Notes: a model not told the origin generated them from the sequence alone. A DNA stretch of 64,000 bases from Halopseudomonas sabulinigri (GCA_011053055.1 DRHT01000001.1:1-64000); one strand, 5' to 3'; positions 42,094 to 52,890 are shown, counted from the stretch's first letter. Program-made: numbers and translations.

Positions 42094-43371
42094 TCAAATA
42101 ATCTGTGCAAGCCGAGCTGGCAAGTCCTGCCAGCTCAGATTTTCCTGTTCTTCTTCCGTGCGCAGTGGCTTAAGGCCGATCTGCTGTTGCGCCACTTCAT
42201 TTTCACCCAACACCAATGCATAAAGCGCGGTCGATTTATCCGCCTTCTTGAATTGGCTCTTGAAGCTGCCACCACCGGCGTGTACTACCAAACGCAGCCC
42301 TGGCAAAGCATCACGTACTTGCTCCGCCAACTGCAGTCCGGCGATCACCGCAGCGTCGCCTAGAGTGACGAGATAGACATCAACCTGACGGGCCAGTTCA
42401 GCCGGCACTTTGCCTAGCGTTTCAATCAATAACAGCAGTCGTTCCAGACCCATGGCAAAGCCAACTGCGGGCGCAGGCTTGCCACCCAACTGCTCAACCA
42501 AACCATCGTAACGACCACCAGCGCAAACCGTGCCCTGCGAACCGAGTTTGTCGGTTACCCATTCGAACACCGTCAGCCCGTAGTAGTCCAGCCCACGCAC
42601 TAATCGAGGGTTGATCTCATAGGGAATGCCAACCGCATCCAACAAGCTACGCAATTCGGCAAAGTGCGCTTTAGCATCTTCGTTCAGGTAGTCCGCTAGC
42701 TTGGGTGCATCAACCAGCAGCGCTTGAGTCTCCAAATTCTTACTATCGAGGATGCGCAGCGGGTTGCTACCGAGACGGCGCTGGCTGTCTTCATCAAGTT
42801 GATCAAAACGGGCATTCAGATACGTCACCAGATCATCTCGATAGCGCGCGCGATCAGCTGACGTCCCCAAGCTATTCAATTCTAATTTGACAGCATCACT
42901 GATACCCAAGCGCTGCCAAAGGCGCCATGACAGTGCAATCAGTTCGGCATCAATATCTGGACCTGTCAGGTTAAACGTTTCCACACCGACCTGCTGGAAC
43001 TGACGATAACGACCTTTCTGGGGCCGTTCATGCCGGAACATTGGGCCGGTATACCACACCTTTTGCCCAACACCACTGCCGAGTAAACCGTGCTGCAACA
43101 TGGCGCGCACGCAGCCAGCTGTACCTTCAGGGCGCAAAGTGAGCGAATCACCATTGCGGTCGTCAAAGGTGTACATTTCCTTCTCGACGATATCAGTCAC
43201 TTCGCCTATCGAGCGTTTAAACAGCTCGGTTGGCTCTACAATCGGTAGCCGAATTTGCTGATAGCCATAGCTGGCGAGCAGCTCCGCCGTCGTACGTTCC
43301 AGATACTGCCAGAGTGCGCTGTCGGCCGGCAGAACATCGTTCATGCCGCGCACGGCTTGCAGGGTTTTCAA
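42094..43371 (-). CDS. hisS: Histidyl-tRNA synthetase
   Basis: HisS is a class II aminoacyl-tRNA synthetase charging tRNA-His. The 425-residue protein has motif 1 around [17 protein letters not shown], motif 2 [18 protein letters not shown], the histidine-specific [15 protein letters not shown], motif 3 [15 protein letters not shown], and an anticodon-binding domain (about 330-425). Start and length are normal. It is 24 nt after ispG. Confidence 0.99.
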   Translation of the reverse strand: MKTLQAVRGMNDVLPADSALWQYLERTTAELLASYGYQQIRLPIVEPTELFKRSIGEVTDIVEKEMYTFDDRNGDSLTLRPEGTAGCVRAMLQHGLLGSGVGQKVWYTGPMFRHERPQKGRYRQFQQVGVETFNLTGPDIDAELIALSWRLWQRLGISDAVKLELNSLGTSADRARYRDDLVTYLNARFDQLDEDSQRRLGSNPLRILDSKNLETQALLVDAPKLADYLNEDAKAHFAELRSLLDAVGIPYEINPRLVRGLDYYGLTVFEWVTDKLGSQGTVCAGGRYDGLVEQLGGKPAPAVGFAMGLERLLLLIETLGKVPAELARQVDVYLVTLGDAAVIAGLQLAEQVRDALPGLRLVVHAGGGSFKSQFKKADKSTALYALVLGENEVAQQQIGLKPLRTEEEQENLSWQDLPARLAQII

Positions 43372-43395
43372 AGCGTATTTCCTTTCATTGCCGCA

Positions 43396-44508
43396 TCAGC
43401 CGCGGACGATAGTATTGGCGTCCAGCGCTTGCTTTGCAGCAATCTTGTCGCGAATCATTTTTTCCAAGCGATCGACCAATTCAAGGTTATCGACCTTTTG
43501 GTCTGGCTTACCATCCTGATAAATCAAGTTGTTCGGCGATCCGCCGGTCAGACCTATATCTGCCTCTTTGGCTTCGCCCGGTCCATTGACCACACAACCG
43601 ATCACCGCCACATCGAGCGGAGTCACGACATCTTCCAGCCGGCTTTCCAGCTCGTTCATGGTTTTGATTACATCAAAGTTCTGGCGCGAGCAGCTGGGGC
43701 AGGCAATAAAGTTGATACCGCGCGAGCGCAGGTGCAGAGACTTGAGGATATCGAAGCCAACTTTAATCTCTTCGACTGGATCAGCCGCCAACGAGATGCG
43801 GATGGTATCACCAATCCCTTCGGCCAAGAGCATGCCCAAACCAACCGCAGATTTAACCGTACCCGAGCGCAAGCCACCGGCCTCGGTGATGCCAAGGTGA
43901 AGCGGTTGTTCGATCTGCTGTGCCAGTAGACGGTAAGCACCCACAGCCATAAATACGTCTGACGCCTTGACGCTGACTTTAAAGTCTTGAAAGCCCAGGT
44001 GATCCAGATGCTCAACGTGGCGCAGGGCCGATTCCACCAGAGCTGCGGGGGTGGGCTCGCCATACTTTTTCTGCAGGTCTTTTTCGAGCGAACCTGCGTT
44101 TACTCCGATGCGAATCGGAATACCGTTGTGCCGCGCCGCGTCAACTACCGCTCGGACGCGATCTTCACGGCCAATATTGCCGGGGTTGATGCGCAGGCAA
44201 TCCACACCCAAATCAGCGACCCGCAATGCAATCTTGTAATCAAAGTGAATATCAGCCACCAGCGCCATACTGGTTAGCTTGCGAATCTCACCAAAGGCTT
44301 CGGCCGCTTCCATGCTGGGGATCGACACTCGCACGATATCGGCGCCAGCTGCCTCCAGGCGCTGAATCTGCCCAACGGTAGCAGCGACATCACAGGTTTC
44401 AGTGTTGGTCATGCTTTGCACGGAAATCGGTGCATCGCCGCCTACCAGAATCGAACCTACCTTGATCTGACGGGAGATACGGCGCTTAACCGGCGAATGA
44501 TGTTGCAT
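43396..44508 (-). CDS. ispG: 4-hydroxy-3-methylbut-2-enyl-diphosphate synthase IspG
   Basis: IspG is the [4Fe-4S] enzyme of the MEP isoprenoid pathway that converts MEcPP to HMBPP. The 370-residue protein keeps all cluster ligands at the E. coli positions: C270 and C273 (ACPSCSRQ), C305 and E312 (GCVVNGPGE). The N-terminal TIM barrel includes [14 protein letters not shown]. It needs a Fe-S assembly system, which matters given the reduced isc locus nearby. Confidence 0.98.
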   Translation of the reverse strand: MQHHSPVKRRISRQIKVGSILVGGDAPISVQSMTNTETCDVAATVGQIQRLEAAGADIVRVSIPSMEAAEAFGEIRKLTSMALVADIHFDYKIALRVADLGVDCLRINPGNIGREDRVRAVVDAARHNGIPIRIGVNAGSLEKDLQKKYGEPTPAALVESALRHVEHLDHLGFQDFKVSVKASDVFMAVGAYRLLAQQIEQPLHLGITEAGGLRSGTVKSAVGLGMLLAEGIGDTIRISLAADPVEEIKVGFDILKSLHLRSRGINFIACPSCSRQNFDVIKTMNELESRLEDVVTPLDVAVIGCVVNGPGEAKEADIGLTGGSPNNLIYQDGKPDQKVDNLELVDRLEKMIRDKIAAKQALDANTIVRG

Positions 44509-44522
44509 AGCGGAATAACCTC

Positions 44523-45500
44523 TTACTGACCCAGGCGCAGGCGTGCGACGCCGGACTGGCTCTGTTGCGGCAAATTTATCTGCTCACCGCGGTAGCTGAT
44601 GGTCTGCACGGCACTGCGATCACCAATCACCAGGTCGATAGCACCTTCGTGACTGAGATTAATCGACTGGCCTGCTTGCATTAGGCCGCTGTGCAACAAC
44701 GTGCCGTTGAGCGCTTTCACCTGTACCCAGCAATTGGCGGTAAAGCTCATATTCAAAGTGGCTCCGGCAACCGATTGCTCAGCAGGCGGGGCTGTTTCAG
44801 CGCCTGCTGTGTTAGTAACCGCCGGAGAAGGAGCAACTGCTGGCGACGTTGATACCGCGGGCGCTGCAGTTTCAGCTGCAGATACAGATTCATCGATCTG
44901 CGTTTGAGCATCGGCCGTACCCTCGACGCCATCGCTCAAACCCAGCTCTTCATCCGACAGTGTCTCGGCTTGCTCGGCAATGGCAGCAGGCAACGTCAGA
45001 GCGTCTACTTCGACCTCATCCAGCAGGCCATCATCAGCACCGGCCTCGTCGGTCGGCGCATTCACAGACTCTCGATTGCTACTGTCATACCACCACACCA
45101 CTGAAGCAATAACAGCAAGCAGTACCAGCAGGCTCGCCCAGCGCATCAAACCATTGCCAGTGCGACGTGGTTGAGCAACGCGACTGATGCCGCTGACCGA
45201 ACGCTCGCGCACCTCAATACCACGAAAACGATCAAACTCTAATGCCAACCGGTTGGGGTCGAGCCCGACCAAACGGGCATAGCTGCGAATATACCCACGC
45301 GCAAAGGTATCACCCGGCAAACGCTCGTAGAGGCCGTTCTCGATTCCCTCAACGGCGGCAACCGATATCTTCAGATTCTGAGCAATTTCAAGCTGGGACA
45401 TCTTGCGCTCAACGCGCGCGGCCCGCAGCGTTTCGCCTGGATTACTCGTGCGCTGCTGTTCGGCCATGGTTGCCGTTGCATCATGACGTTCGGAACTCAT
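44523..45500 (-). CDS. rodZ: Cytoskeletal adaptor RodZ
   Basis: RodZ links MreB to the elongation machinery. The 325-residue protein has an N-terminal Cro-like helix-turn-helix (about 18-80: [39 protein letters not shown]), a basic stretch, one membrane helix (about 121-142), a long Ala/Pro/Thr-rich periplasmic linker (about 150-245), and a C-terminal beta domain (about 248-325, with [13 protein letters not shown]). Two in-frame starts exist (first and twelfth codon); the first is used here. It lies 2 nt after pilF. Confidence 0.96.
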   Translation of the reverse strand: MSSERHDATATMAEQQRTSNPGETLRAARVERKMSQLEIAQNLKISVAAVEGIENGLYERLPGDTFARGYIRSYARLVGLDPNRLALEFDRFRGIEVRERSVSGISRVAQPRRTGNGLMRWASLLVLLAVIASVVWWYDSSNRESVNAPTDEAGADDGLLDEVEVDALTLPAAIAEQAETLSDEELGLSDGVEGTADAQTQIDESVSAAETAAPAVSTSPAVAPSPAVTNTAGAETAPPAEQSVAGATLNMSFTANCWVQVKALNGTLLHSGLMQAGQSINLSHEGAIDLVIGDRSAVQTISYRGEQINLPQQSQSGVARLRLGQ

Positions 45501-45502
45501 AA

Positions 45503-46252
45503 TTATTCAGACTCCATAAGCGCTTTCGCTTCAGGACTTGCAGGGTAGAGTCGCTTGAGCTGCAGGGCATAACTGGCCGCGCGGCTGTGATCGTCAAAAC
45601 GTTTGGCTAGCTGGATGCCCAGCCCTAAGCTGGCGGCATTCTGGCCAGACATCTCAGCAAAGGCGCGGTAATGCTTCCACGCCGGAACATAATCCTGTGC
45701 ATCGAATTCCAGCTGCGACAACTCAAACAAAGCTCGTGGCTGGCGGCTGTTCAAGCGGAGCGAGCGCTCAAAGCTTTCACGCGCTTCGGTAATAGCACCC
45801 ATACGCTGGTGGGTAATACCCAAATTCTCAAAAACCCGAGATCGCTCACTATAAAGCGTGTCTTCGGAAGCTTTTTGGAAGTAACCAAGCGCTTCCGGAT
45901 AACGTTCCCGATCTAGCAGGAAAGCGCCATAGTTGTTCAGAATTCGCGCATCATTTGGCTCAGCGCTAAGCGCAGCGCGGAAATGCTCTTCCGCCGTTTC
46001 GTACTCGCCCTCGTACTGAAACACCAGTGCCAATGCGATATTCGCCGACGCTGACTTGGGGTCAATTGCCAAGGCTTCACTGAGTGGCTTCTTCGCGCGC
46101 TCGGTCTCGCCCTTCTGCAAATAGCCCAGCCCAAGCTGAATATAGGAATCACGCGCCTGGATCGGGTCAACCTTACGGGCAGTGTCTCCGGTGGTAACGC
46201 AGCCGCTCAACAACAGGCTAAGCGTTAACATCAGAGCTGCAGACTTACTCAT
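45503..46252 (-). CDS. pilF: Type IV pilus pilotin lipoprotein PilF
   Basis: PilF (PilW) is the outer-membrane TPR lipoprotein that localises the PilQ secretin in type IV pilus assembly. The 249-residue product has a lipobox (LSLLLSGC) and about six TPRs (for example SYIQLGLGYLQKGETERAKK and ARILNNYGAFLLDRERYPEA). The location between rlmN and rodZ is the standard one for this gene. Confidence 0.95.
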   Translation of the reverse strand: MSKSAALMLTLSLLLSGCVTTGDTARKVDPIQARDSYIQLGLGYLQKGETERAKKPLSEALAIDPKSASANIALALVFQYEGEYETAEEHFRAALSAEPNDARILNNYGAFLLDRERYPEALGYFQKASEDTLYSERSRVFENLGITHQRMGAITEARESFERSLRLNSRQPRALFELSQLEFDAQDYVPAWKHYRAFAEMSGQNAASLGLGIQLAKRFDDHSRAASYALQLKRLYPASPEAKALMESE

Positions 46253-46278
46253 GCGGTCATCCTTCCTGGCTGGAACTA

Positions 46279-47430
46279 TTAGGGATTGCTGTCGCGCAGC
46301 GGCAGAACGACTTCGGCCTCCACGGCCAGCTGACGTACTGCTATGTAACGCTCACTGCGGCGAGTACGATCCATCACCTGCCCGACTAGCTGGCCGCAAG
46401 CGGCGTCGATATCCTCGCCCCGCGGAGTCCGTACGGTGACGTTATAACCAGCCTGATGCAACATATCCTGAAAACGGCGAATGGCATTATTACTAGGCCG
46501 TTCGTAACCAGAGTGTGGGAAGGGATTGAAAGGAATCAAGTTGATCTTGCAGGGAATATCGCGCAACAACTCAATCATTTCAGCCGCGTGCTCCGGCAGA
46601 TCGTTAACGTCCTTGAGCATCGTGTACTCAATCGTTAGCGAACGCTTCTCGCCCAGCCCTGAGATGTATTTTTTGCAGGCGGGCAACAACACTTCCAGCG
46701 GGTACTTCTTGTTCAATGGCACCAACTGGCTACGCAGCGCGTTGTTCGGCGCGTGTAAAGAGAGCGCCAGTGCGACATCGGTAACTTCACCCAGCTTTTC
46801 AATCATTGGCACTACGCCCGAGGTAGACAACGTCACCTTGCGCTTGGATATGCCATACCCCAGGTCATCCATCATCAACAGCATTGAGTCGACGACGTTA
46901 TCAAAATTCAGTAACGGCTCACCCATGCCCATCATCACCACGTTGGTCACCGCGCGATCCATCGTGCCGGGCACTGAGCCGAACGACTTGTTGGCGATCC
47001 AGACCTGACCGATGATTTCGGCCACGCTCAGATCACTGTTGAAGCCTTGTTTGCCGGTCGAGCAGAAGCTGCAATCCAGCGCACAGCCCGCTTGGGAAGA
47101 CACACACAGAGTGCCCCGCCCGTTCTGCGGAATGTACACAGTCTCTACGCAACTGCCCGAGGCAACCCGCACCACCCACTTGCGTGTGCCGTCGCGGGAT
47201 ATATCTTCACTGACCACTTCAGGACCACGAATCTCAGCGCAGACCTTGAGCTTTTCGCGCAGGACCTTACTGACATTGGTCATCTCATCGAAGTTGTCGA
47301 CACCATAGTGATGAATCCACTTCATGATCTGGCCGGCGCGAAAACGCTTCTCTCCCAATTGCTCGAAGAAAGCTTCCAGTTTCTGCTGTGTCAAACCCAG
47401 CAGATTGGTCTTGCTGGTTGCATTGGTCAT
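46279..47430 (-). CDS. rlmN: 23S rRNA/tRNA adenine C2-methyltransferase RlmN
   Basis: RlmN is a radical-SAM enzyme that methylates C2 of A2503 in 23S rRNA and A37 of some tRNAs. The 383-residue protein has the radical-SAM cluster motif [14 protein letters not shown], the SAM-binding [12 protein letters not shown], and two catalytic Cys regions ([10 protein letters not shown] and AACGQL). I prefer the ATG at 47428-47430; an in-frame GTG three codons earlier (47437-47439) is an alternative, and neither has a strong ribosome site. It requires a [4Fe-4S] cluster. Confidence 0.97.
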   Translation of the reverse strand: MTNATSKTNLLGLTQQKLEAFFEQLGEKRFRAGQIMKWIHHYGVDNFDEMTNVSKVLREKLKVCAEIRGPEVVSEDISRDGTRKWVVRVASGSCVETVYIPQNGRGTLCVSSQAGCALDCSFCSTGKQGFNSDLSVAEIIGQVWIANKSFGSVPGTMDRAVTNVVMMGMGEPLLNFDNVVDSMLLMMDDLGYGISKRKVTLSTSGVVPMIEKLGEVTDVALALSLHAPNNALRSQLVPLNKKYPLEVLLPACKKYISGLGEKRSLTIEYTMLKDVNDLPEHAAEMIELLRDIPCKINLIPFNPFPHSGYERPSNNAIRRFQDMLHQAGYNVTVRTPRGEDIDAACGQLVGQVMDRTRRSERYIAVRQLAVEAEVVLPLRDSNP

Positions 47431-47468
47431 GGCGATCACATCACTTGGTTAAACAGGTGAGAATAAGC

Positions 47469-47900
47469 TTAGCGGGTACGCGCGCACAGCTCGGTTTCAG
47501 CGAAGAAATAGCCGATTTCGCGAGCAGCAGAATCAGCAGAGTCAGAGCCGTGTACTGCGTTGGCATCGATAGACTCGGCGAAGTCAGCGCGGATAGTACC
47601 GGCAGCAGCTTCCTTAGGGTTAGTGGCGCCCATCAGGTCACGATTCTTCAGTATCGCGCCTTCACCTTCAAGCACCTGAACAACAACTGGGCCAGAGATC
47701 ATGAAGCCGACCAGATCCTTGAAGAAAGGACGCGCTTTATGCTCAGCGTAAAAGCCTTCAGCATCGGACTGAGACAGCTGAACCATCTTGGCTGCAACGA
47801 CGCTCAGATTAGCCTGCTCGAAGCGGCTGATGATCTGACCAACAACGTTCTTGGCGACGGCATCGGGCTTGATGATAGACAGGGTGCGTTCAACGGCCAT
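47469..47900 (-). CDS. ndk: Nucleoside diphosphate kinase
   Basis: Ndk equilibrates the gamma-phosphate among (d)NTPs through a phosphohistidine. The 143-residue protein starts [20 protein letters not shown] and has catalytic His in [12 protein letters not shown]. Length is normal. In Pseudomonas relatives the isc genes end just upstream (iscX-ndk); here the upstream neighbour on the strand is iscS, 116 nt away, with a palindrome around a -10 element between. Confidence 0.99.
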   Translation of the reverse strand: MAVERTLSIIKPDAVAKNVVGQIISRFEQANLSVVAAKMVQLSQSDAEGFYAEHKARPFFKDLVGFMISGPVVVQVLEGEGAILKNRDLMGATNPKEAAAGTIRADFAESIDANAVHGSDSADSAAREIGYFFAETELCARTR

Positions 47901-47945
47901 GTAACTCTCCAGACAGTGTTTTTGAATTGAAATGATAAAAGATGG

Positions 47946-47972
47946 TTAACCTGCGGATTATACGCAGGTTAA
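47946..47972 (-). promoter_or_regulatory. Perfect inverted repeat around the ndk -10 element
   Basis: TTAACCTGCG-N7-CGCAGGTTAA is a perfect 10-bp inverted repeat whose centre, on the minus strand, carries TATAAT (inside GCGTATAATCCGC). A weak -35 (TTATCT) lies 18 bp upstream. The hairpin could also end iscS transcription, since a T-rich stretch follows (ATCTTTTATC). Promoter, operator and terminator roles may overlap. Confidence 0.55.
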
Positions 47973-48016
47973 AGACAAATAGATAACCACGGAACAGATC
48001 CCGACTGGCGGCGAAC

Positions 48017-49171
48017 TCAGCCCGCGGAACGCAGCCGATTTACTACTTGGCAGATGACCTCAGCAGCGCGCACTACATCCTCCTCGGAGGTGAAACGGCC
48101 AAGCGACAGGCGTATGGAGCCGTGTGCCAGCTCATCGCTTAGTCCTATGGCACGTAGCACGTAAGATGGCTCAACTGCGGCAGAGGTACAGGCAGAACCA
48201 CTGGAGAGCGCAAGATCCTTGAGCGCGAGCAACAGCAATTCGCCGTCCACTCCCGAAAACGCCAAATTCAGGTTGTGCGGCACCCGCGCCTTAGCAGAAC
48301 CATTAAGCAGCACACCGTCCAGCCCACCCAGCCCGGCCATCAAAGTATCGCGTAAAGCCTTGATACTTGCCGTCTCAGACTTGATCAACTCACCAGCCAG
48401 TTCGAACGCCTCACCCATACCGACAATTTGATGGGTCGGCAAGGTGCCGGAGCGCATGCCGCGCTCATGACCACCGCCGTGGATCTGCGCATCCAACCGT
48501 AGCGGCAATCCGCGCCTTACAAAAAGCGCGCCCACGCCTTTGGGGCCATAGGTTTTGTGTGCGCTGAACGACATCAAATCGACGGGCAACGCCTTCAAGT
48601 CAATCTTCAGCTTACCGGTCGACTGCGCAGCATCTACGTGAAACAGAATATTGCGCGCATGCGCTACATCGCCAAGCGCGGCAATATCGTTAACTGTGCC
48701 AATCTCATTGTTAACGTGCATCAGCGATACCAGAACCGTATCGTCACGCAATGCTGCCTGCAGCTGATCTGGCGTGATTACGCCTTCCGCGCCTGGCTGC
48801 AGGTAAGTTACCTCGAAGCCTTCGCGCTCTAGTTGCTGGCAGCTGTCGAGCACTGCCTTGTGTTCAATTTTTGAGGTAATGATGTGCCGCCCGCGTCCGG
48901 CAAGGGCATGAGCAACGCCCTTGATGGCCAGGTTATCGGACTCGGTGGCGCCTGAAGTCCAGACAATTTCCCGAGGATCGGCACCCACAAGGTCAGATAC
49001 CTGCCGGCGCGCCAACTCTACCGCCTCCTCGGCCTTCCAACCGTACACGTGCGAGCGCGACGCAGGATTGGCAAAGTTGCCGTCCAGCGTCAGGCAAGCC
49101 ATCATTTTCTCTGCCACTTTGGGATCGACGGGCGTGGTGGCCGCGTAATCGAGATAGATAGGTTGCCTCAT
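48017..49171 (-). CDS. iscS: Cysteine desulfurase IscS, lacking the usual C-terminal tail
   Basis: IscS is a PLP enzyme that takes sulfur from cysteine for Fe-S clusters, tRNA thiolation and other thio-cofactors. The 384-residue protein aligns with E. coli IscS without gaps up to the end: PLP lysine K206 in SFSAHKTYG and active-site C328 in [14 protein letters not shown]. It stops about 20 residues earlier than the 404-residue E. coli protein, and that missing tail is the part known to contact IscU. The sequence after the stop does not encode the tail in another frame. Its neighbours iscR and iscU-A-hscBA-fdx are absent here. The gene sits 9 nt after cysE in a trmJ-cysE-iscS run. Confidence 0.95.
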   Translation of the reverse strand: MRQPIYLDYAATTPVDPKVAEKMMACLTLDGNFANPASRSHVYGWKAEEAVELARRQVSDLVGADPREIVWTSGATESDNLAIKGVAHALAGRGRHIITSKIEHKAVLDSCQQLEREGFEVTYLQPGAEGVITPDQLQAALRDDTVLVSLMHVNNEIGTVNDIAALGDVAHARNILFHVDAAQSTGKLKIDLKALPVDLMSFSAHKTYGPKGVGALFVRRGLPLRLDAQIHGGGHERGMRSGTLPTHQIVGMGEAFELAGELIKSETASIKALRDTLMAGLGGLDGVLLNGSAKARVPHNLNLAFSGVDGELLLLALKDLALSSGSACTSAAVEPSYVLRAIGLSDELAHGSIRLSLGRFTSEEDVVRAAEVICQVVNRLRSAG

Positions 49172-49180
49172 GTGATCACC

Positions 49181-49999
49181 TCAGCGTGCAGTGGAGTCGT
49201 TATTGCTGGCACTGGCAGCCAGCTCAGATTCATCCTTCAACAGGTCGAAACCCTCGCCACCGATGGCCGGCAAGTCTTTAGCGCAATAATCGCTCCCCAA
49301 CTCACTCAACGCAGCGCATATACCCTGCAGCCGACTGTCCACTGCCTGCATATGATCGAGCATTTGACCAATCGCACGCGCCACTGGATCTGGCATGTCA
49401 CGGCTAACGCCATACGCATCAAAACCCAGTTTTTCGGCCATGGCTTGACGCTTGGCCTCCTGCTGTTGATCCGCAGACTGCTCTGTATCCTTAAGAATGA
49501 TTCGACCGGGGATCCCGACCGCCGTCGCACCCGCGGGCACAGCCTTGGTAACCACAGCATTGGAACCGATTTTGGCACCAGCACCGACCGTAAACGGACC
49601 AAGGACTTTGGCTCCGGCACCGACCACCACACCGTCTTCCAGCGTGGGATGGCGTTTACCATGATCCCAGCTAGTGCCGCCGAGCGTGACACCCTGATAC
49701 AGGGTAACGTCATCGCCAATTTCTGCGGTTTCCCCGATCACCACACCAAAACCGTGGTCGATAAAAAAGCGTCGCCCCAGTTTAGCGCCTGGGTGAATCT
49801 CGATACCGGTCAGCCAACGCGCCAGGTGCGACACGATACGCGCCAGCAGAAATGCATTACGCACCCACAAACCGTGCGACAAACGATGCATCCAGACCGC
49901 ATGCAAGCCTGGATAGCAGGTCAGTACTTCCAGCGTGTTGCGCGCAGCAGGGTCACGATGGAAAACACTGGCTACATCTTCTTTCATGCGTTCAAACAT
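49181..49999 (-). CDS. cysE: Serine O-acetyltransferase
   Basis: CysE makes O-acetylserine from serine and acetyl-CoA, the first step in cysteine synthesis. The 272-residue protein has the N-terminal helical domain and the left-handed beta-helix with hexapeptide repeats, including [39 protein letters not shown] and [19 protein letters not shown]. Its product feeds cysteine, the substrate of the adjacent desulfurase. Two nt separate it from trmJ. Confidence 0.97.
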   Translation of the reverse strand: MFERMKEDVASVFHRDPAARNTLEVLTCYPGLHAVWMHRLSHGLWVRNAFLLARIVSHLARWLTGIEIHPGAKLGRRFFIDHGFGVVIGETAEIGDDVTLYQGVTLGGTSWDHGKRHPTLEDGVVVGAGAKVLGPFTVGAGAKIGSNAVVTKAVPAGATAVGIPGRIILKDTEQSADQQQEAKRQAMAEKLGFDAYGVSRDMPDPVARAIGQMLDHMQAVDSRLQGICAALSELGSDYCAKDLPAIGGEGFDLLKDESELAASASNNDSTAR

Positions 50000-50001
50000 G
50001 C

Positions 50002-50781
50002 TTAACGTCTCCGCGCACCGGAGCCTATAGCTCCGATGGCCTTCTGGGTTTCGGTCAGGATACCGCGCAGGATGTTCACTTCCATCCGATTAACCTGAAT
50101 GCGTCCGTACAAACGGCGCAAGCGCGGCATCAACTGTCTTGGTTTTTGAGGGTCAAGGAAGCCGATTTCAACCAGCACCCGCTCAAGATGCTGAAAATAT
50201 TGTTCAAGCTCACCCGCCGTTGCCGGCGTTTCGTTGGGCAGTGCGGTGGTTTCAACCTTGCGCATCTTGGTCGGTGCGCCCGCGCGCTGCAGTGACTGCA
50301 TACGTAACTCGTATGCCAACACTTGCACTGCGGCACCCAAATTGAGTGAGCTAAAGTCTGGCATCGAGGGAATATGCACATGATATTGGCAGCGCTGCAG
50401 CTCTTCACTGGTTAGCCCTGCATCCTCGCGACCAAACACTATCGCAACTTGCCCGCCTTCCACTGTGTCCAAGCAATTCAGCACCTCGTCCGCTGCTTCG
50501 CGCGGATCTAGCACCGGCCAAGGAATGCGACGATCACGCGCACTGGTGCCCAGCACCAATACACAGTCCGCAATAGCCTCTTCCAGCGTTTCGACGATAC
50601 GCGCGCCTTGCAACACGTCTTCAGCACCGGCAGCGCGAGCGTTGGCTTGCTGATCAGGGAAGCGCACTGGATCGACCAGCACCAACTCATGCAAACCCAT
50701 ATTTTTCATCGCGCGCGCTGCGCCGCCGATGTTTCCAGGATGACTGGTGTTGACCAACACCACACGCACATTATTCAACAC
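50002..50781 (-). CDS. trmJ: tRNA (cytidine/uridine-2'-O)-methyltransferase TrmJ
   Basis: TrmJ is a SPOUT methyltransferase that 2'-O-methylates position 32 of tRNAs. The 259-residue protein shows the SPOUT knot motifs: [37 protein letters not shown] and [20 protein letters not shown]. The start is a GTG (50779-50781) with AAGG 7 nt upstream. It diverges from suhB and heads trmJ-cysE-iscS. Confidence 0.96.
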   Translation of the reverse strand: MLNNVRVVLVNTSHPGNIGGAARAMKNMGLHELVLVDPVRFPDQQANARAAGAEDVLQGARIVETLEEAIADCVLVLGTSARDRRIPWPVLDPREAADEVLNCLDTVEGGQVAIVFGREDAGLTSEELQRCQYHVHIPSMPDFSSLNLGAAVQVLAYELRMQSLQRAGAPTKMRKVETTALPNETPATAGELEQYFQHLERVLVEIGFLDPQKPRQLMPRLRRLYGRIQVNRMEVNILRGILTETQKAIGAIGSGARRR

Positions 50782-50850
50782 TGCAGCACCTTTCCGAGCC
50801 TGAATGAACCCTGCATATTACAAAAGCTATAAGGCGATAGCCACGATGCA

Positions 50851-50879
50851 TTCATGTTCCACGGGTTATCTGCTACAAT
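50851..50879 (+). promoter_or_regulatory. Candidate suhB promoter (extended -10)
   Basis: -10 TACAAT (50874-50879) is preceded by TGC, making an extended -10; a weak -35 TTCATG (50851-50856) lies 17 bp upstream. The start would be about 30 nt before the ATG. Confidence 0.55.
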
Positions 50880-50916
50880 TTCCGGCTTTTCATCTTCCCG
50901 ACAGAGATACATCCTT

Positions 50917-51732
50917 ATGCAGCCCATGCTGAACATCGCCCTCCGCGCCGCACGCAGCGCCGGAGAAATGATTTACCGTTCCATGGAACGTATCGATGTG
51001 CTCACCGTCGACGAGAAGGATGCTCGCGATTACGTCACCGAAATTGACCGCACTGCGGAGCAAACCATCATTGCTCAGCTGCGCAAGGCGTATCCGGATC
51101 ACAGCATCCAAGCCGAAGAATCTGGCTTCCAGCCGGGGCAAGGCGATGGCGCCGACACGGTGTGGATCATCGATCCGTTGGACGGCACCACTAACTTCAT
51201 CCACGGCATACCGCATTTTGCGATCAGCATCGCCTGCCGCGTAAAGGGCCGGACTGAGCACGCAGTGGTATTTGACCCCATCCGTCAGGAAGAATTTACC
51301 GCTAGCCGTGGCCGTGGCGCCGCGTTGAATGGTCGTCGCTTGCGCGTCAGCAATCGCAAGTCATTGGACGGCGCTCTACTCGGTACCGGTTTCCCATTCC
51401 GCGATAACCAAATCGACTCACTGGACAACTACCTCGGCATGTTCCGCAGCCTGGTTGGCCAGACAGCAGGTATCCGCCGTGCAGGCGCTGCCAGCTTAGA
51501 TTTGGCCTACGTCGCCGCTGGCCGTTTTGACGCCTTCTGGGAGTTCGGCCTGGCTGAGTGGGATATGGCTGCAGGCGCACTACTGATTCAGGAAGCTGGC
51601 GGTCTGGTGAGCGATTTCACTGGCGGACACCAGTTCCTCGACAAGGGCCACATAGTCGCGGGCAACCCCAAGTGCTTCAAAGCCGTACTGACCGCCATTC
51701 AGCCGCACCTGACTCCAGGCATGAAACTCTAA
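50917..51732 (+). CDS. suhB: Inositol-1-monophosphatase SuhB
   Basis: SuhB is a Mg-dependent phosphatase of the inositol monophosphatase fold that also acts as an rRNA antitermination/assembly factor and virulence regulator in related bacteria. The ATG at 50917 gives the standard 271 residues (MQPMLNIALRAARSAGEMIY); upstream extension is unlikely. Motifs: EESGF-type acidic site, WIIDPLDGTTNFIHGIPHFA, and WDMAAGALLIQEAGG. It stands alone between divergent promoters and a terminator. Confidence 0.98.
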   Translation: MQPMLNIALRAARSAGEMIYRSMERIDVLTVDEKDARDYVTEIDRTAEQTIIAQLRKAYPDHSIQAEESGFQPGQGDGADTVWIIDPLDGTTNFIHGIPHFAISIACRVKGRTEHAVVFDPIRQEEFTASRGRGAALNGRRLRVSNRKSLDGALLGTGFPFRDNQIDSLDNYLGMFRSLVGQTAGIRRAGAASLDLAYVAAGRFDAFWEFGLAEWDMAAGALLIQEAGGLVSDFTGGHQFLDKGHIVAGNPKCFKAVLTAIQPHLTPGMKL

Positions 51733-51792
51733 GGGGTTCATGCCGAGCCTTAAGCTGCAAACGGCAAGCTGGTCCTGCAGGACTTGAATATT

Positions 51793-51826
51793 AAGGCCCC
51801 TACCAGAATTGGTATGGGCCTTTTTT
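51793..51826 (+). terminator. suhB terminator
   Basis: AAGGCCC-CTACCA pairs with TGGTAT-GGGCCTT around a GAAT loop and is followed by T6. Confidence 0.88.
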
Positions 51827-51884
51827 GTGGATGGGATTTAGCGCTGGCGTAGAAAGGTCCGAATCGCTGTGCTGCGGACTATAA

Positions 51885-51917
51885 AAAACCCCATGCCGAG
51901 GCCCGGCATGGGGTTTT
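51885..51917. terminator. Terminator of the secDF operon (bidirectional)
   Basis: AAAACCCCATGCCG pairs with its complement around a 5-nt loop. The minus-strand side ends in TTTTTT, 49 nt after the secF stop. Confidence 0.9.
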
Positions 51918-51965
51918 ACTTATAGCTTGAGGCTTGGCGCTCGAAGCAGCACCAGGAAGCTAGCG

Positions 51966-52880
51966 CTATGGCCTATCGTCTACCGCTTCTTCAATTTGCG
52001 GTGGAATCAGGTCATCACGAGTGAGCCTCATGGTCACCAACAGGCCGCTAGCGATGTAGATGGAGGAGTAGGTACCCACTCCCACACCAATCAGCAGCGC
52101 AGTAGCAAAGCCGTGGATATTCTCACCACCGAACCAGAACAGCGCCAACAGTACTAAAACAGTTGAGAAAGACGTAGCCAAGGTACGACCCAACGTCTGC
52201 GTCGTAGACAGGTTAATGATGTCAGTCAGCTCCGTCTGACGCATCAAGCGCATATTTTCTCGCACCCGGTCAAACACCACGATGGTGTCGTTTAGCGAGT
52301 AGCCGATCACCGCGAGTAGCGCCGCCAACACCGTCAGATCAAATGACAGCCCGAACAGTGAGAATATGCCAAGCGTGAAGATGACGTCGTGAAACAGCGC
52401 AGCGATAGCCGACACGGCGAACTTCATCTGGAAGCGCAGCGATACATAAAGAAGAATGCCGCCTAACGCCAACAGCATGCCCAAGCCGCCCTTGTCACGT
52501 AACTCTTCACCTACTTGTGGGCCGATAAACTCGACGCGCTTGACCAGCACTTCGTTGCCGTCCTGGCGCTTGACCAGTTCAGCGATTTCGCTACCCAGAT
52601 CAGGGTTGTCGCTTGGCAGACGGATCAGCACATCGGTAGATGCACCAAAGTTCTGCACCACGGCATCATCCCAGCCATTTTCACGCAGTACGTCGCGAAT
52701 CTGTTCCAGATCAGCAGCCTGACTGTAATTCAGCTCTACTAAGGCACCCCCGGTAAAATCCAGCCCGAGGTTGAGCTGCTTTACGACAAGGCTACCGATA
52801 GACGCCAGCATCAACACGATGGCGACACCAAAGAACACCTTGCGCAGGCCGAGGAAATTAATAGTTTTAATGTTAGTCAT
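51966..52880 (-). CDS. secF: Protein translocase subunit SecF
   Basis: SecF is an RND-fold membrane protein that, with SecD, uses the proton gradient to assist Sec export. The 304-residue protein has six membrane helices and the typical LGLDFTGGALVELNYSQ, the helix region LAALLAVIGYSLNDTIVVFDRVREN, and the final membrane block before a short acidic tail. It lies 10 nt after secD. Confidence 0.98.
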   Translation of the reverse strand: MTNIKTINFLGLRKVFFGVAIVLMLASIGSLVVKQLNLGLDFTGGALVELNYSQAADLEQIRDVLRENGWDDAVVQNFGASTDVLIRLPSDNPDLGSEIAELVKRQDGNEVLVKRVEFIGPQVGEELRDKGGLGMLLALGGILLYVSLRFQMKFAVSAIAALFHDVIFTLGIFSLFGLSFDLTVLAALLAVIGYSLNDTIVVFDRVRENMRLMRQTELTDIINLSTTQTLGRTLATSFSTVLVLLALFWFGGENIHGFATALLIGVGVGTYSSIYIASGLLVTMRLTRDDLIPPQIEEAVDDRP

Positions 52881-52890
52881 GGGTTAATCC

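Noticed and set aside
49049-50005. 318-codon plus-strand open frame
   Set aside because: Antisense shadow of iscS and cysE, whose motifs are unmistakable; composition mirrors their codons.
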